In this document: piece by piece, positions 1-6,746 of the stretch | Numbering within the stretch: position 1 is the stretch's first letter | Layout of the letters: each line of letters starts with the position of its first letter | Source: Ramlibacter lithotrophicus | GTDB lineage: Bacteria; Pseudomonadota; Gammaproteobacteria; Burkholderiales; Burkholderiaceae_C | Assembly: GCF_012184415.1 (NCBI RefSeq) | Contig: NZ_VTOX01000007.1 | Location: 1 to 64,000, forward strand | Length of the DNA stretch: 64,000 nucleotides | Direction: 5' to 3' | The notes under the pieces: generated by a model | Seen by the model: the letters and a program-made list of their open reading frames with translations, nothing else | Told to the model about the DNA's origin: nothing | Databases searched by the model: none | Program-made: the position numbers and the translations under genes

Positions 1-120
1 AACATGCTCACGTTGATCACTCCTGCTTCCCCTGCTCATTTCCTGAGCAGGCCAGTGTCTACACGTGGGTCAGTTTTGGCCGATCGCGCCCCTCAAAGGT
101 GGGTCAGTTTTCAGTGATCA
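1..120. mobile_element. Terminal part of an IS21-like insertion sequence
   Basis: This stretch has no gene. It carries two copies of GTGGGTCAGTTTT (65-77 and 99-111), and the second runs into TCAGTGATCA ending at 120. Multiple internal copies of a terminal repeat and a TG...CA outer dinucleotide are typical of IS21-family ends; read outward on the minus strand the end begins TGATCACTGAAAACTGACCC. A hairpin (CCTGCTCA at 31-38, TGAGCAGG at 44-51) lies further inside and could end the transposition-gene transcript. The body of the element (istA/istB) would be left of the window. The family assignment is pattern-based. Confidence 0.6.
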
Positions 121-236
121 TCAACAGCCGCTTCTACCTGCAGGCGGCCAACCCGGACTACTCCGACATCTTTCCGGAAGGCGAGCTGGAGATTCTGGGC
201 GTCGTGGTCGGCCAGTGCCGGACGTACCGGAGATAG
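121..236 (+). pseudogene. C-terminal remnant of a LexA/S24-type phage repressor
   Basis: An open frame runs from the IS end to a TAG at 234-236 and encodes about 38 residues, including FYLQAANPDY, then EGELEILGVVVG. This resembles the last strand region of S24 peptidase-type repressors (LexA, CI-like), where an NP-[DE]-Y motif is followed by a conserved LGVVVG strand. The N-terminal DNA-binding half and the catalytic Ser/Lys are missing, so the IS appears to have inserted into the gene. The 5' part may lie beyond the IS, outside the window. The gene would have been the first of the plus-strand cluster that follows, which suggests that cluster was once under SOS-like or phage-like repression. 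Confidence 0.5.
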
Positions 237-329
237 GTGATGCAGGCCGGAAAAGCAGTTCTCCAGCCTAAAACGAGCCGCTTAAAGCGGCCGGGTTCTT
301 AGACGCGCGATAGGTCAAAGGACACGAAG

Positions 330-629
330 ATGAAGGTCAAAGTTAGAACGCTGCGCCATCAGGGACAAAGCCTCAACCAGGACGACCTGCGCAAGCTGCC
401 GCCCCGTGTGGGCGAACTGCGCGTCATTGAAGAACGCGACCCGGCTCTGCACCGGCAGGTTCTCCGGGCGCGGCTGCTGGACATCACCCGGGACGCAGAG
501 CGGGACATCCTGCCGGCGCTCTCGGACGCGCGCCTGGTGTTCGCCGCGGACGGCAAGATGACCCTCATCGGAACGGAGCGCAACGAGCGGGTCGAATACG
601 GACAGACTTGGTCCGTCGAGGTGGCCTGA
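330..629 (+). CDS. Unrecognised 99-aa protein, first intact gene of the accessory cluster
   Basis: I do not recognise this protein. It is 99 aa, charged and soluble, with no signal peptide or membrane segment. The centre (about residues 30-60) looks helical and the C-terminal third looks like short strands ending in WSVEVA. AAAGGACACGAAG before the ATG supplies a ribosome binding site. Its TGA stop overlaps the ATG of the next gene (ATGA-type), which argues for real, translationally coupled genes. Upstream, at 281-293, is a short palindrome (CCGCTTAAAGCGG) that could end the repressor transcript or act as an operator. Confidence 0.6.
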   Translation: MKVKVRTLRHQGQSLNQDDLRKLPPRVGELRVIEERDPALHRQVLRARLLDITRDAERDILPALSDARLVFAADGKMTLIGTERNERVEYGQTWSVEVA

Positions 630-1327
630 TGCTGCACGTCTTCATCCACTCCGGCGCGCTCGACGAGCGCAACCCCGGCAACCAGCTGGCCGTGCTGGAC
701 ATCGCGTACGCCAAGCGTTCGTACATGGCGGACTACGACATCGCACTCCTGGTGAAAGGCTACGGGGAGGCCCGCCGCGACGCCGTCAAGGGCTACCCGC
801 GCTGGTCCGGGAGCCTCTGGGACCTCGTGGCCAGGGCGCTGACCCGTGCGTTGTACGAGGCCGATGAAGCTCCACCCGCAGGCCCCGTGGACCGGCGCTG
901 CGCCTATGCAACCAAGCTGTGTATTGCCGTCTTTCGCTCGACCGCGGAAGAGGGGCCTGGCTTCGAGATTGCCACCGGCGAAATCGTGCAGGCTGGCAAG
1001 CGAGGTTTGTACACGGTGAACCTCGAAGAAGACATTCTTGGCCGGCGCAGCGCCACCTTCGAGTACGGCACGAAGCGACTGGTACACGCCGACTTGGTGT
1101 TGCGCGCTCTGTGCTGGGCGCTGTTCGGCAAGGACACGTTGGGGCGCCGGCCGGCGCTCATCCTGCCGCCCGCCATCAAGGTCGACGGTGTTGAGCGGTT
1201 TGACATCGAGAACCTTGAGGAGCCGGCTCGCACCGGCTTCGACCGGTACCGCGCGCCGGCGGGGACCACGTCTCCCGACCCGATGCCCAAAGCGGAGGAC
1301 TACGCCCGCTTCCTCACGAGAGGCTGA
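629..1327 (+). CDS. Unrecognised 232-aa protein of the accessory cluster
   Basis: I chose the ATG at 629 because it overlaps the stop of the preceding gene; a TTG at 608 would also be open. The 232-aa product begins MLHVFIHSGALDERNPGNQL, is soluble, and has no motif I can assign. The hydrophobic N-terminal strand followed by a glycine-containing loop could be the start of an alpha/beta fold, but this is not diagnostic. It is followed after 2 bp by the transposase-like gene. Tight packing with its neighbours suggests one transcript and a shared role. Confidence 0.6.
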   Translation: MLHVFIHSGALDERNPGNQLAVLDIAYAKRSYMADYDIALLVKGYGEARRDAVKGYPRWSGSLWDLVARALTRALYEADEAPPAGPVDRRCAYATKLCIAVFRSTAEEGPGFEIATGEIVQAGKRGLYTVNLEEDILGRRSATFEYGTKRLVHADLVLRALCWALFGKDTLGRRPALILPPAIKVDGVERFDIENLEEPARTGFDRYRAPAGTTSPDPMPKAEDYARFLTRG

Positions 1328-1329
1328 CC

Positions 1330-2550
1330 ATGAGTGCAGCGGCGACTCCTCCTGGCAACTTCCCTCTGCGTAGCCGCACGGGGACGGCATCTTGGCACCT
1401 GAGCAAGCGAGCTGTCGACCTGACGCAGGAGCACATTGCCCGCCTGACTGAACTCCAAGCCGTGATGATGATGGCGGAGGCAAACTGGGGGTCGACGACA
1501 CAGATGCCGTGTGTGCACTGCGGCACCGTGGACGTGCATTACTGGTCGAAGGAGCAGCTGCGCTGGAAGTGCAAGTGCTGCGGCAAGCGCTTCTCCGCCA
1601 CATCGGGCACGGGCCTGGCCGACCACAAGCTGCCGTTGAAGAAGATTTTCCAGATTGCGCTGTCCTGGTCGAACGGAGCATCCGGGATGCCCGCGCTGCA
1701 GCTTCGCCGGGATTGGGGTGTTGCCTACAACACGGTCTTCACGCTTCTGCACCGGTTTCGGGAGGGCCTTGTGCGCAGCTTTAACGTGGGCATGCTCGCC
1801 GGCACCCACGAGATGGACGGCATGGACGTGAACGGCCGACGCTATCGCGAGAAGCGAAACAAGCCGCTTGGCGGCAAGGCGGCGGCTGGCAGCGGCCCCA
1901 AAATCCCTGAGTTCTTGCTCAAGCCGAAGGACGGCGAAGAAGTTGTGGGGCCTCCCACCCCACCGAAGTGGGGCAAAGCTGCAAAGCAGCCCATCGACCG
2001 GCGTCTCATCATCGCCATGGTGCAGCGCGGGGAGAGCGCTGGCCTGGGCAGCGCGGCGACTCGCATCGCTATTTCCAAGACGGAGTCTCGCGTCAGTGTG
2101 ACGACCATGGCAACGCGCCATGCCTCCGCAGAGTCGGTGATGATGACCGACGAGGACCCGTCCTACGCCGCGTTCGGGGCGCTGTTCGCCCAGCACGAGA
2201 CCATCAACCACTCGGTGGGCTACAGCAAGCCGGGTGGCATTTCGAACAACCTGGCCGAAAGCCTGAACTCGCGCCTGCGTCGCGGCGCAGAAGGCATCTA
2301 CTTGAACCAGAGCGGCAAGTACACCCACGACTACTCGGTGGAGCAGGCTTGGCGCAGCGACTACCGACGAACGCCAACCGGCAAGCGCTTCCTGAGCCTT
2401 CTACGGTACGCATGCGCGGCCGGCATGTCGATGTGGTGGCGCGGATTCTTCCAGGGCAAGCACCGCGACCACGAGTTGCTGCTCGAAGGGAATCAGCCCG
2501 CCAAGGGACGCGGAAAGCGCAAGGGCTGGAAGCCCCGGCCACCACGATAG
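1330..2550 (+). CDS. IS1595/ISXO2-like transposase
   Basis: This 406-aa protein has the two-part architecture of the IS1595 (ISXO2-like) transposases. An N-terminal zinc ribbon has C61/C64 and C81/C84, followed by the conserved helical region with KIFQIALSWSNG. Then comes an RNase H-like catalytic domain. Candidate catalytic positions are the E161-M-D163 motif, D274 in TDEDPSYAAF, and N307/E310 in NNLAESLNSRLRR. The C-terminal tail is basic. Residues about 180-225 look like a linker insertion between the first two catalytic motifs, and the protein is longer than a typical IS1595 transposase (roughly 200-350 aa). No IS1595-type terminal inverted repeats are visible around the gene alone, so it may mobilise a larger unit or have been co-opted. 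Confidence 0.8.
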   Translation: MSAAATPPGNFPLRSRTGTASWHLSKRAVDLTQEHIARLTELQAVMMMAEANWGSTTQMPCVHCGTVDVHYWSKEQLRWKCKCCGKRFSATSGTGLADHKLPLKKIFQIALSWSNGASGMPALQLRRDWGVAYNTVFTLLHRFREGLVRSFNVGMLAGTHEMDGMDVNGRRYREKRNKPLGGKAAAGSGPKIPEFLLKPKDGEEVVGPPTPPKWGKAAKQPIDRRLIIAMVQRGESAGLGSAATRIAISKTESRVSVTTMATRHASAESVMMTDEDPSYAAFGALFAQHETINHSVGYSKPGGISNNLAESLNSRLRRGAEGIYLNQSGKYTHDYSVEQAWRSDYRRTPTGKRFLSLLRYACAAGMSMWWRGFFQGKHRDHELLLEGNQPAKGRGKRKGWKPRPPR

Positions 2551-2558
2551 GAGCGGAC

Positions 2559-2906
2559 ATGACCTGGCACTTGGCAGCAATCGACTCGGCGACCGAACGA
2601 ACGCTCGATGCCTGGATGGCATTTGAAGTGCCTTTCGATGGCCCGGACAGGCCGTGGACGTGGCATCTGGTTGGTTGGCGCCTGGAAGGTGGCAGGGGAC
2701 AGGTCAGCTCACCGGTGGTCCAGCTCGACCCCGTGGCGAGAAAGGCGGTGACGCGCAGCGGCCGGGTCTACGAGCTGGGCAAGCGGCCGGGGCTGAACCC
2801 CGATGCGTTCGCCACCTGGAGTGCTTGGAAGCGACGTCACGGGTTGCGCGACGAGCGCGAAGTGACGTCGGAGCTCGAAGAGGTGCTTCTCGCCGGCGTG
2901 CGCTAG
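2559..2906 (+). CDS. Unrecognised 115-aa protein, last gene of the plus-strand cluster
   Basis: The ATG at 2559 follows TAGGAGCGGAC, a good ribosome binding site that begins at the transposase stop, so only 8 bp separate the genes. The 115-aa product is rich in Trp in its first half (WHLAAI, WMAFEVP, WTWHLVGW) and ends in an acidic helix. I recognise no family. Its TAG stop at 2904-2906 overlaps the stop of the convergent minus-strand gene in a shared CTAG. Confidence 0.55.
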   Translation: MTWHLAAIDSATERTLDAWMAFEVPFDGPDRPWTWHLVGWRLEGGRGQVSSPVVQLDPVARKAVTRSGRVYELGKRPGLNPDAFATWSAWKRRHGLRDEREVTSELEEVLLAGVR

Positions 2907-3232
2907 CCTCCGCGCGCCGGCATCATGTTCGCCCGGACATACCGCCGCACTGCTCCCGTGGTCACCTTCCGGCCAAAGGGCTTGAGCCACTCGTTCAAGG
3001 CACCGATGGTTTGTGGGTCAAGGCGCGGGTCGAACACGCGGAGCGTGACGTACAGCGCGTCCCGCTGCTTCTCTAGGGCTTGCTTCTTTGCCTCCAGCAC
3101 GGGATAGGCTTGGTGCTCGCCAAGACGCATAGCCCAGTCGATGAACTCGAGCTCGCCGTGGACGTTTGCAATCAGCCTGCACAAGGTGGTGAGCGCGGTT
3201 TGAGTCCGCGTGCGGGTCATCGTCAAAGCCAT
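2903..3232 (-). CDS. Small coiled-coil protein, shortest of three paralogues
   Basis: This 109-aa protein is the last gene of a three-gene minus-strand set. Its N-terminus (TRTRTQTALTTL, later VHGELEFID) lines up with that of the next gene upstream (ARTRTPSGLKWV, later LQGELDRLD), followed by a helical stretch rich in Glu, Lys and Gln. The C-terminal part (about residues 70-105, basic, ending VRRYVRANM) may be a cut-down version of the helix-turn-helix-like region in its paralogues. An internal ATG at 3220 is an alternative start that would remove the overlap with the gene upstream. Function unknown; nucleic-acid binding is a guess from the basic C-terminus. Confidence 0.55.
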   Translation of the reverse strand: MALTMTRTRTQTALTTLCRLIANVHGELEFIDWAMRLGEHQAYPVLEAKKQALEKQRDALYVTLRVFDPRLDPQTIGALNEWLKPFGRKVTTGAVRRYVRANMMPARGG

Positions 3233-3750
3233 GCCTGGCGCTCCTGTTCGAGGCGCCGGAGGCTAGGCACATCATCGGCTGCCCATCTCCACAGGCCCGG
3301 GCCGCCGGCGCTCTGCGGGTCGTGCAGGCGCTCCACGAGGCCGAGTTCCAGCAGCTTGCGAACGGCGCGGCCAAGGGTGTTCTTCCGGTACCGGTCGCGG
3401 GCTTCGGGCGTTGGTAGCTCGAGGCCGAACTGTTCTTCCGCCATGAGCACAAGGGTGCGCATGTCGACAGCGTGGGGTGCCGCTGCTTTCAAGACGCCCC
3501 GAACCCAGTCAACCAGGAAGCCACGCCCGCCGTATGCCTTGTGGACTCGAACCGTGGGCACGAGCGCCTGCAGCTCGGATATGCCCATGACCCGGCCGAC
3601 CTGGTTCAGGGACGCGCGCTGTACCTCCAAGCGTGCGCGGCGGGCTTGAAGCTCCTGCATCTGCTGGTCCAATCGGTCGAGTTCACCCTGGAGGGCTGCC
3701 AGTTCGTTGGCAACCCACTTCAGGCCCGATGGCGTACGCGTCCTGGCCAC
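3223..3750 (-). CDS. Coiled-coil plus winged-helix-like protein (paralogue 2)
   Basis: This 175-aa protein starts with GTG. Residues about 8-50 are a strongly predicted coiled coil (LAALQGELDRLDQQMQELQA). Residues about 85-150 align with paralogue 3: KAYGGRGFLVDWV here against KYGHRGALREFLL there, and YRKNTLGRAVRKLLELGLVERL against FRKQLRIQLRKEAAVVEEL. The arrangement of helices, then a basic helix, then LGLVERL resembles a winged helix-turn-helix, with the coiled coil as a dimerisation handle. The start overlaps the end of the gene upstream by 68 bp and the stop overlaps the start of the gene downstream, so the three are probably co-translated. I know no named family. Confidence 0.6.
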   Translation of the reverse strand: MARTRTPSGLKWVANELAALQGELDRLDQQMQELQARRARLEVQRASLNQVGRVMGISELQALVPTVRVHKAYGGRGFLVDWVRGVLKAAAPHAVDMRTLVLMAEEQFGLELPTPEARDRYRKNTLGRAVRKLLELGLVERLHDPQSAGGPGLWRWAADDVPSLRRLEQERQAWL

Positions 3751-4360
3751 GATTCAGCTCGCGGGCGATGTCACCAAAGGAAGGCTGTGCGCGCCATCGC
3801 CACTGCACCGCCCCGGACTGGCCGGGGACCGGTAGCTCCTCGACGACAGCGGCCTCTTTGCGCAGCTGAATGCGCAGCTGCTTGCGAAAGTTCGTTCGCT
3901 CGCGCTCTGTCAGGGGCCGCAGGTTGAACTCCGCTAGAGCCAGACGGGCCAGCGCACCAGTGCCTACCGACTTGGGTGCCACCCGCCGCAGCTGCGACAG
4001 CAGGAATTCCCTCAAGGCGCCCCTGTGTCCGTACTTGCCGGTGGTCGCCCTGACGACTCCGCCAGCTGCAGGGTTCACTGCTGGATAGCTCGCTGCGAGA
4101 ACAACATCCAGAGCCGCCAGCTCCTCGACTGCGGCCTGCTGATTCGCTGTCAGGGCGGCGACCAGCGCTGCCAGTTCCTCCGCCCGGCGCTGCGCCCGCT
4201 CCGCGGGAGCCTGTGCCGCGGCGGCACTCTCCTGAAGCCGGGCGATTCGTCCCACAAGGGCAGCGCGCTCGTTGAGCAGCCACTTCAGAGTGGGGTCGGT
4301 GTTCTGTCGGTGCACTTCTGCGGTCCATTTCGTGACGGTACCGAGGTGAAGCGACCCCAC
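3683..4360 (-). CDS. Coiled-coil plus winged-helix-like protein (paralogue 3)
   Basis: This 225-aa protein is the first gene of the minus-strand set. It shares a TLKWLLNERAALVGRIARL opening with paralogue 2 and then has an Ala/Glu-rich coiled coil (about residues 22-85). The C-terminal region (about 110-190) matches paralogue 2 over the putative winged helix. The last 30 residues are encoded by DNA that also encodes the start of the next gene, so they may be dispensable. It lies 166 bp from the HU gene with two hairpins in between. Function unknown; the architecture fits a DNA-binding regulator or accessory factor. Confidence 0.55.
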   Translation of the reverse strand: MGSLHLGTVTKWTAEVHRQNTDPTLKWLLNERAALVGRIARLQESAAAAQAPAERAQRRAEELAALVAALTANQQAAVEELAALDVVLAASYPAVNPAAGGVVRATTGKYGHRGALREFLLSQLRRVAPKSVGTGALARLALAEFNLRPLTERERTNFRKQLRIQLRKEAAVVEELPVPGQSGAVQWRWRAQPSFGDIARELNRGQDAYAIGPEVGCQRTGSPPG

Positions 4361-4368
4361 CAGAGCAA

Positions 4369-4398
4369 AAGCCGCCCTTCAGTTACGAAGGACGGCTT
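4369..4398 (-). terminator. Terminator-like hairpin at the edge of the accessory region
   Basis: AAGCCGCCCTTC (4369-4380) and GAAGGACGGCTT (4387-4398) form a 12-bp stem with one G-T pair on the minus strand and a 6-base loop. On the minus strand it is followed by TTTT; on the plus strand TTTT follows after two bases, so it may work both ways. It would shield the accessory cluster from HU transcription. Confidence 0.55.
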
Positions 4399-4452
4399 AC
4401 TTTTGGGTGCTCAGACTCAAGGCTGGGCCATCAGCTGATTAACACCCGTGCT

Positions 4453-4488
4453 CGCGAGAAAGGCCACCCGCAGGTGGCCTTTCTCGCG
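4453..4488 (-). terminator. Terminator hairpin downstream of the HU gene
   Basis: A perfect 16-bp inverted repeat (4453-4468 and 4473-4488) with the 4-base loop CGCA lies 38 bp past the HU stop. There is no clean T-run outside the stem, but its length and position support a role in ending the HU transcript. Confidence 0.6.
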
Positions 4489-4526
4489 TTCTCGTGCAGG
4501 CGGCAGCGTCTGCGGACGCGGCCGGC

Positions 4527-4937
4527 TTACGCCGCCTTGCGCAGCGCGGGTTTCTTCGCCACCGGCGCCTTGGCGACCGGCTTCTTCACCACGGCTTTCC
4601 TGACCGCGGCCTTCTTCGCCTTCGGTGCGGCCGCGGCCTTGTCGGCCTTGCGCTTGGCGAACTTCGCGTCGACGGCCGCCTTGAAGCCGGAGCCCGGCGT
4701 GAACTTCGGCACCTTGGCCGCGGCGATCTTGATCTTGGTGCCGGCCTGCGGGTTGTAGCCGGTGCGCGCGGCGCGGGCGACCTGCTTGAAGGTGCCGAAG
4801 CCGACCAGCGACACCGTGCCGCCCTTCTTCACGGTGGCGACGATGCTGTCGATCACGGTGTCCAGTACCCGGCCGGCTTCTGCCTTGGAAAGCTGGTGCT
4901 TGTCGGCGATGGCCTGGACGAGTTCGATGCGATTCAT
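4527..4937 (-). CDS. HU-family DNA-binding protein with histone H1-like tail
   Basis: Residues 1-90 are a complete HU fold (MNRIELVQAIADKH start, the GGTVSLVGFGTF turn, the NPQAGTKIKI arm). Residues 91-136 add an Ala/Lys/Pro tail of AKKA, AVRK, PVAK-type repeats resembling histone H1-like tails. Ordinary HU is about 90 aa, so the tail is an extension; tailed HU proteins are known in Burkholderiales. It is a nucleoid protein that binds and bends DNA, and the tail should add non-specific DNA compaction. The ATG at 4937 is chosen because it gives the standard HU start and has CGGAGAA 8 bases upstream; the open frame extends further 5' without HU sequence. Confidence 0.92.
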   Translation of the reverse strand: MNRIELVQAIADKHQLSKAEAGRVLDTVIDSIVATVKKGGTVSLVGFGTFKQVARAARTGYNPQAGTKIKIAAAKVPKFTPGSGFKAAVDAKFAKRKADKAAAAPKAKKAAVRKAVVKKPVAKAPVAKKPALRKAA

Positions 4938-5100
4938 GTAGTAGTTCTCCGAAAGTGACACCCGAGTTGCGCGAGTGGCCGCTCGACGCGAGCGGCGCGC
5001 AGAGTGTACCGGCCGGCGCCCGGCGGCTTGTTGCCGGTCCACCGCAAAGCCGCCGCATCGCGCAGCAGGCGACCGGACCCGCCGGTAAACTGGTGGCAAC

Positions 5101-5976
5101 ATGACTGATTCTTCCGGCTACACGCCGCCCGCCGTCTGGTCCTGGAAACGGGACAACGGCGGCCGCTTCGCCAACATCAACCGTCCGGTCGCCGGACCGA
5201 CCCACGACCGGGAACTGCCGGTCGGTCGCCATCCGCTGCAGCTGTATTCGCTGGCGACGCCGAACGGCGTCAAGGTCACCGTGATGCTGGAGGAACTGCT
5301 GGCCCTCGGGCACGCCGGCGCGGAATACGACGCCTGGCTCATTCCGATCAACGAGGGCGCGCAGTTCGGCAGCGGCTTCGTCGCGGTCAATCCCAATTCC
5401 AAGATACCGGCGCTGTCGGACCGCAGCGGGCCGACGCCGATCCGCGTGTTCGAGTCGGGCGCGATCCTGCTGTACCTCGCCGAAAAATTCGGCGCCTTCC
5501 TGCCGGCCGACGCGGCGCTTCGGGCGGAGTGCCTCTCCTGGCTGTTCTGGCAGATGGGCAGCGCACCTTTCCTGGGCGGCGGCTTCGGCCACTTCTATGC
5601 GTATGCGCCGGTCAAGATCGAGTACGCCATCGACCGCTATGCCATGGAAACCAAGCGCCAGCTCGACGTGCTCGACCGGCGGCTCGCCGAGAGCGCCTAC
5701 CTCGCGGGCGACGAGTACACCATCGCCGACATCGCCGTCTGGCCGTGGTACGGCGCGCTCGTCAAGGGGCAGCTGTACGAGGCCGGCGAGTTCCTGCAGG
5801 TGCAGGAGTACCAGCATGTCCTGCGCTGGGCCGACGAGATCGCGCGGCGGCCCGCTGCGCAGCGCGGCCGCATGGTCAACCGCACCTGGGGCCAGCCGGC
5901 CAGCCAGCTGCACGAGCGCCACGACGCCGGCGACTTCGACACGAAGACGCAGGACAAGCTGGCGGCGCCGCGCTGA
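5101..5976 (+). CDS. yghU: YghU-like glutathione-dependent disulfide-bond oxidoreductase
   Basis: This 291-aa glutathione transferase-family protein is close to E. coli YghU in length and layout. An N-terminal extension (PPAVWSWKRDNGGRFANINR) is followed by a thioredoxin-like domain with SLATPNGVKVTVMLEEL and NPNSKIPAL, an ESGAILLYLAEKFG segment, and the helical C-terminal domain with DIAVWPWYGAL. YghU enzymes use two glutathione molecules and reduce disulfides rather than conjugate. Cytosolic. The gene diverges from HU across 163 bp and is followed after 27 bp by a second glutathione transferase, so the two are probably co-transcribed. Confidence 0.9.
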   Translation: MTDSSGYTPPAVWSWKRDNGGRFANINRPVAGPTHDRELPVGRHPLQLYSLATPNGVKVTVMLEELLALGHAGAEYDAWLIPINEGAQFGSGFVAVNPNSKIPALSDRSGPTPIRVFESGAILLYLAEKFGAFLPADAALRAECLSWLFWQMGSAPFLGGGFGHFYAYAPVKIEYAIDRYAMETKRQLDVLDRRLAESAYLAGDEYTIADIAVWPWYGALVKGQLYEAGEFLQVQEYQHVLRWADEIARRPAAQRGRMVNRTWGQPASQLHERHDAGDFDTKTQDKLAAPR

Positions 5977-6003
5977 CGCGCTTTCCCGTTGCACGGAGTT
6001 GCC

Positions 6004-6636
6004 ATGATCACCTTGTACGACTGCGCCACCGCGCCGAGCCCGCGCCGCGCCCGCATCCTGCTGGCCGAGAAAGGCGTCGCCCATGAGACGGTGCAGGTCG
6101 ACCTGCGCAACGGCGAGCAGTTCGGCGAGGCTTTCCGCAGCATCAATCCCCAGTGCACCGTTCCGGCGTTGCGCACCGAGGAGGGCCTGGTGCTGACGGA
6201 CAACGCCGGCATCACGGCCTACCTGGAAGCGCGTTACCCGCAGCCGCCGCTGCTGGGCGACACGCCGGAATCGAAGGCGCAGATCGCTTCCTGGAACTGG
6301 CGCGTCGAATTCGAGGGCCTGCTCGCAATCGCGGAGACGCTGCGCAACGGAACGCCGGCCATGGCCAACCGCGCACTGCCCGGCCCGGTGGACTACGCGC
6401 AGATTCCCGAGCTGGCGCAGCGAGGCCTGGCGCGCGTGCAGCAGTTCTTCGCGACCCTGAACGAGCGGCTGGCCGGCCGCGACTTCATTGCCGCCGGCCG
6501 GTTCAGCGTGGCCGACATCACGGCGGTGGTGGCGGTCGACTTCGCGCGGGTGGTGAAAGTCAAGCCCGGCGAGCAGCACCCCCACCTGCTGCGCTGGCGC
6601 GCCGCGATGGGGCAGCGGCCCTCGATGGCGCCGTAG
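6004..6636 (+). CDS. Glutathione S-transferase family protein
   Basis: This is a 210-aa canonical two-domain glutathione transferase: a thioredoxin-fold N-terminus with ITLYDCATAPSPRRARILLAE, the NPQCTVPAL cis-proline motif and TDNAGITAYLE for glutathione binding, then an all-helical C-terminal domain with FSVADITAVVAVDFA. The ATG at 6004 is preceded by CACGGAGTTGCC; an in-frame upstream ATG at 5989 is less likely. It probably detoxifies electrophiles together with the YghU-like protein encoded just upstream. Substrate unknown. Confidence 0.88.
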   Translation: MITLYDCATAPSPRRARILLAEKGVAHETVQVDLRNGEQFGEAFRSINPQCTVPALRTEEGLVLTDNAGITAYLEARYPQPPLLGDTPESKAQIASWNWRVEFEGLLAIAETLRNGTPAMANRALPGPVDYAQIPELAQRGLARVQQFFATLNERLAGRDFIAAGRFSVADITAVVAVDFARVVKVKPGEQHPHLLRWRAAMGQRPSMAP

Positions 6637-6746
6637 AGCCGCGGACCGCTCGCCTCGCCCGGCGCGCACGGCTCCTGCGCTGCGGCAAACCGGCGCCTGG
6701 AGCCTTGACGTAGCATTGCCGCTTTGCGAGCCAGGGTCGGCCCCCA

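Noticed and set aside
359-1681. Long open frame on the minus strand opposite the accessory cluster (440 codons)
   Set aside because: It is Arg/Ser/Ala-rich, without recognisable motifs, and lies opposite three better-supported coupled genes. Frames of this kind are common artefacts of high GC content.
1250-2960. Self-contained IS1595 element around the transposase gene
   Set aside because: I looked for inverted repeats immediately before 1330 and after 2550 and saw none; the adjoining genes leave no room for element ends.
1-4400. Prophage
   Set aside because: Apart from an S24 repressor remnant there are no structural, lysis, integrase or replication genes. Genomic island or transposon fits better.
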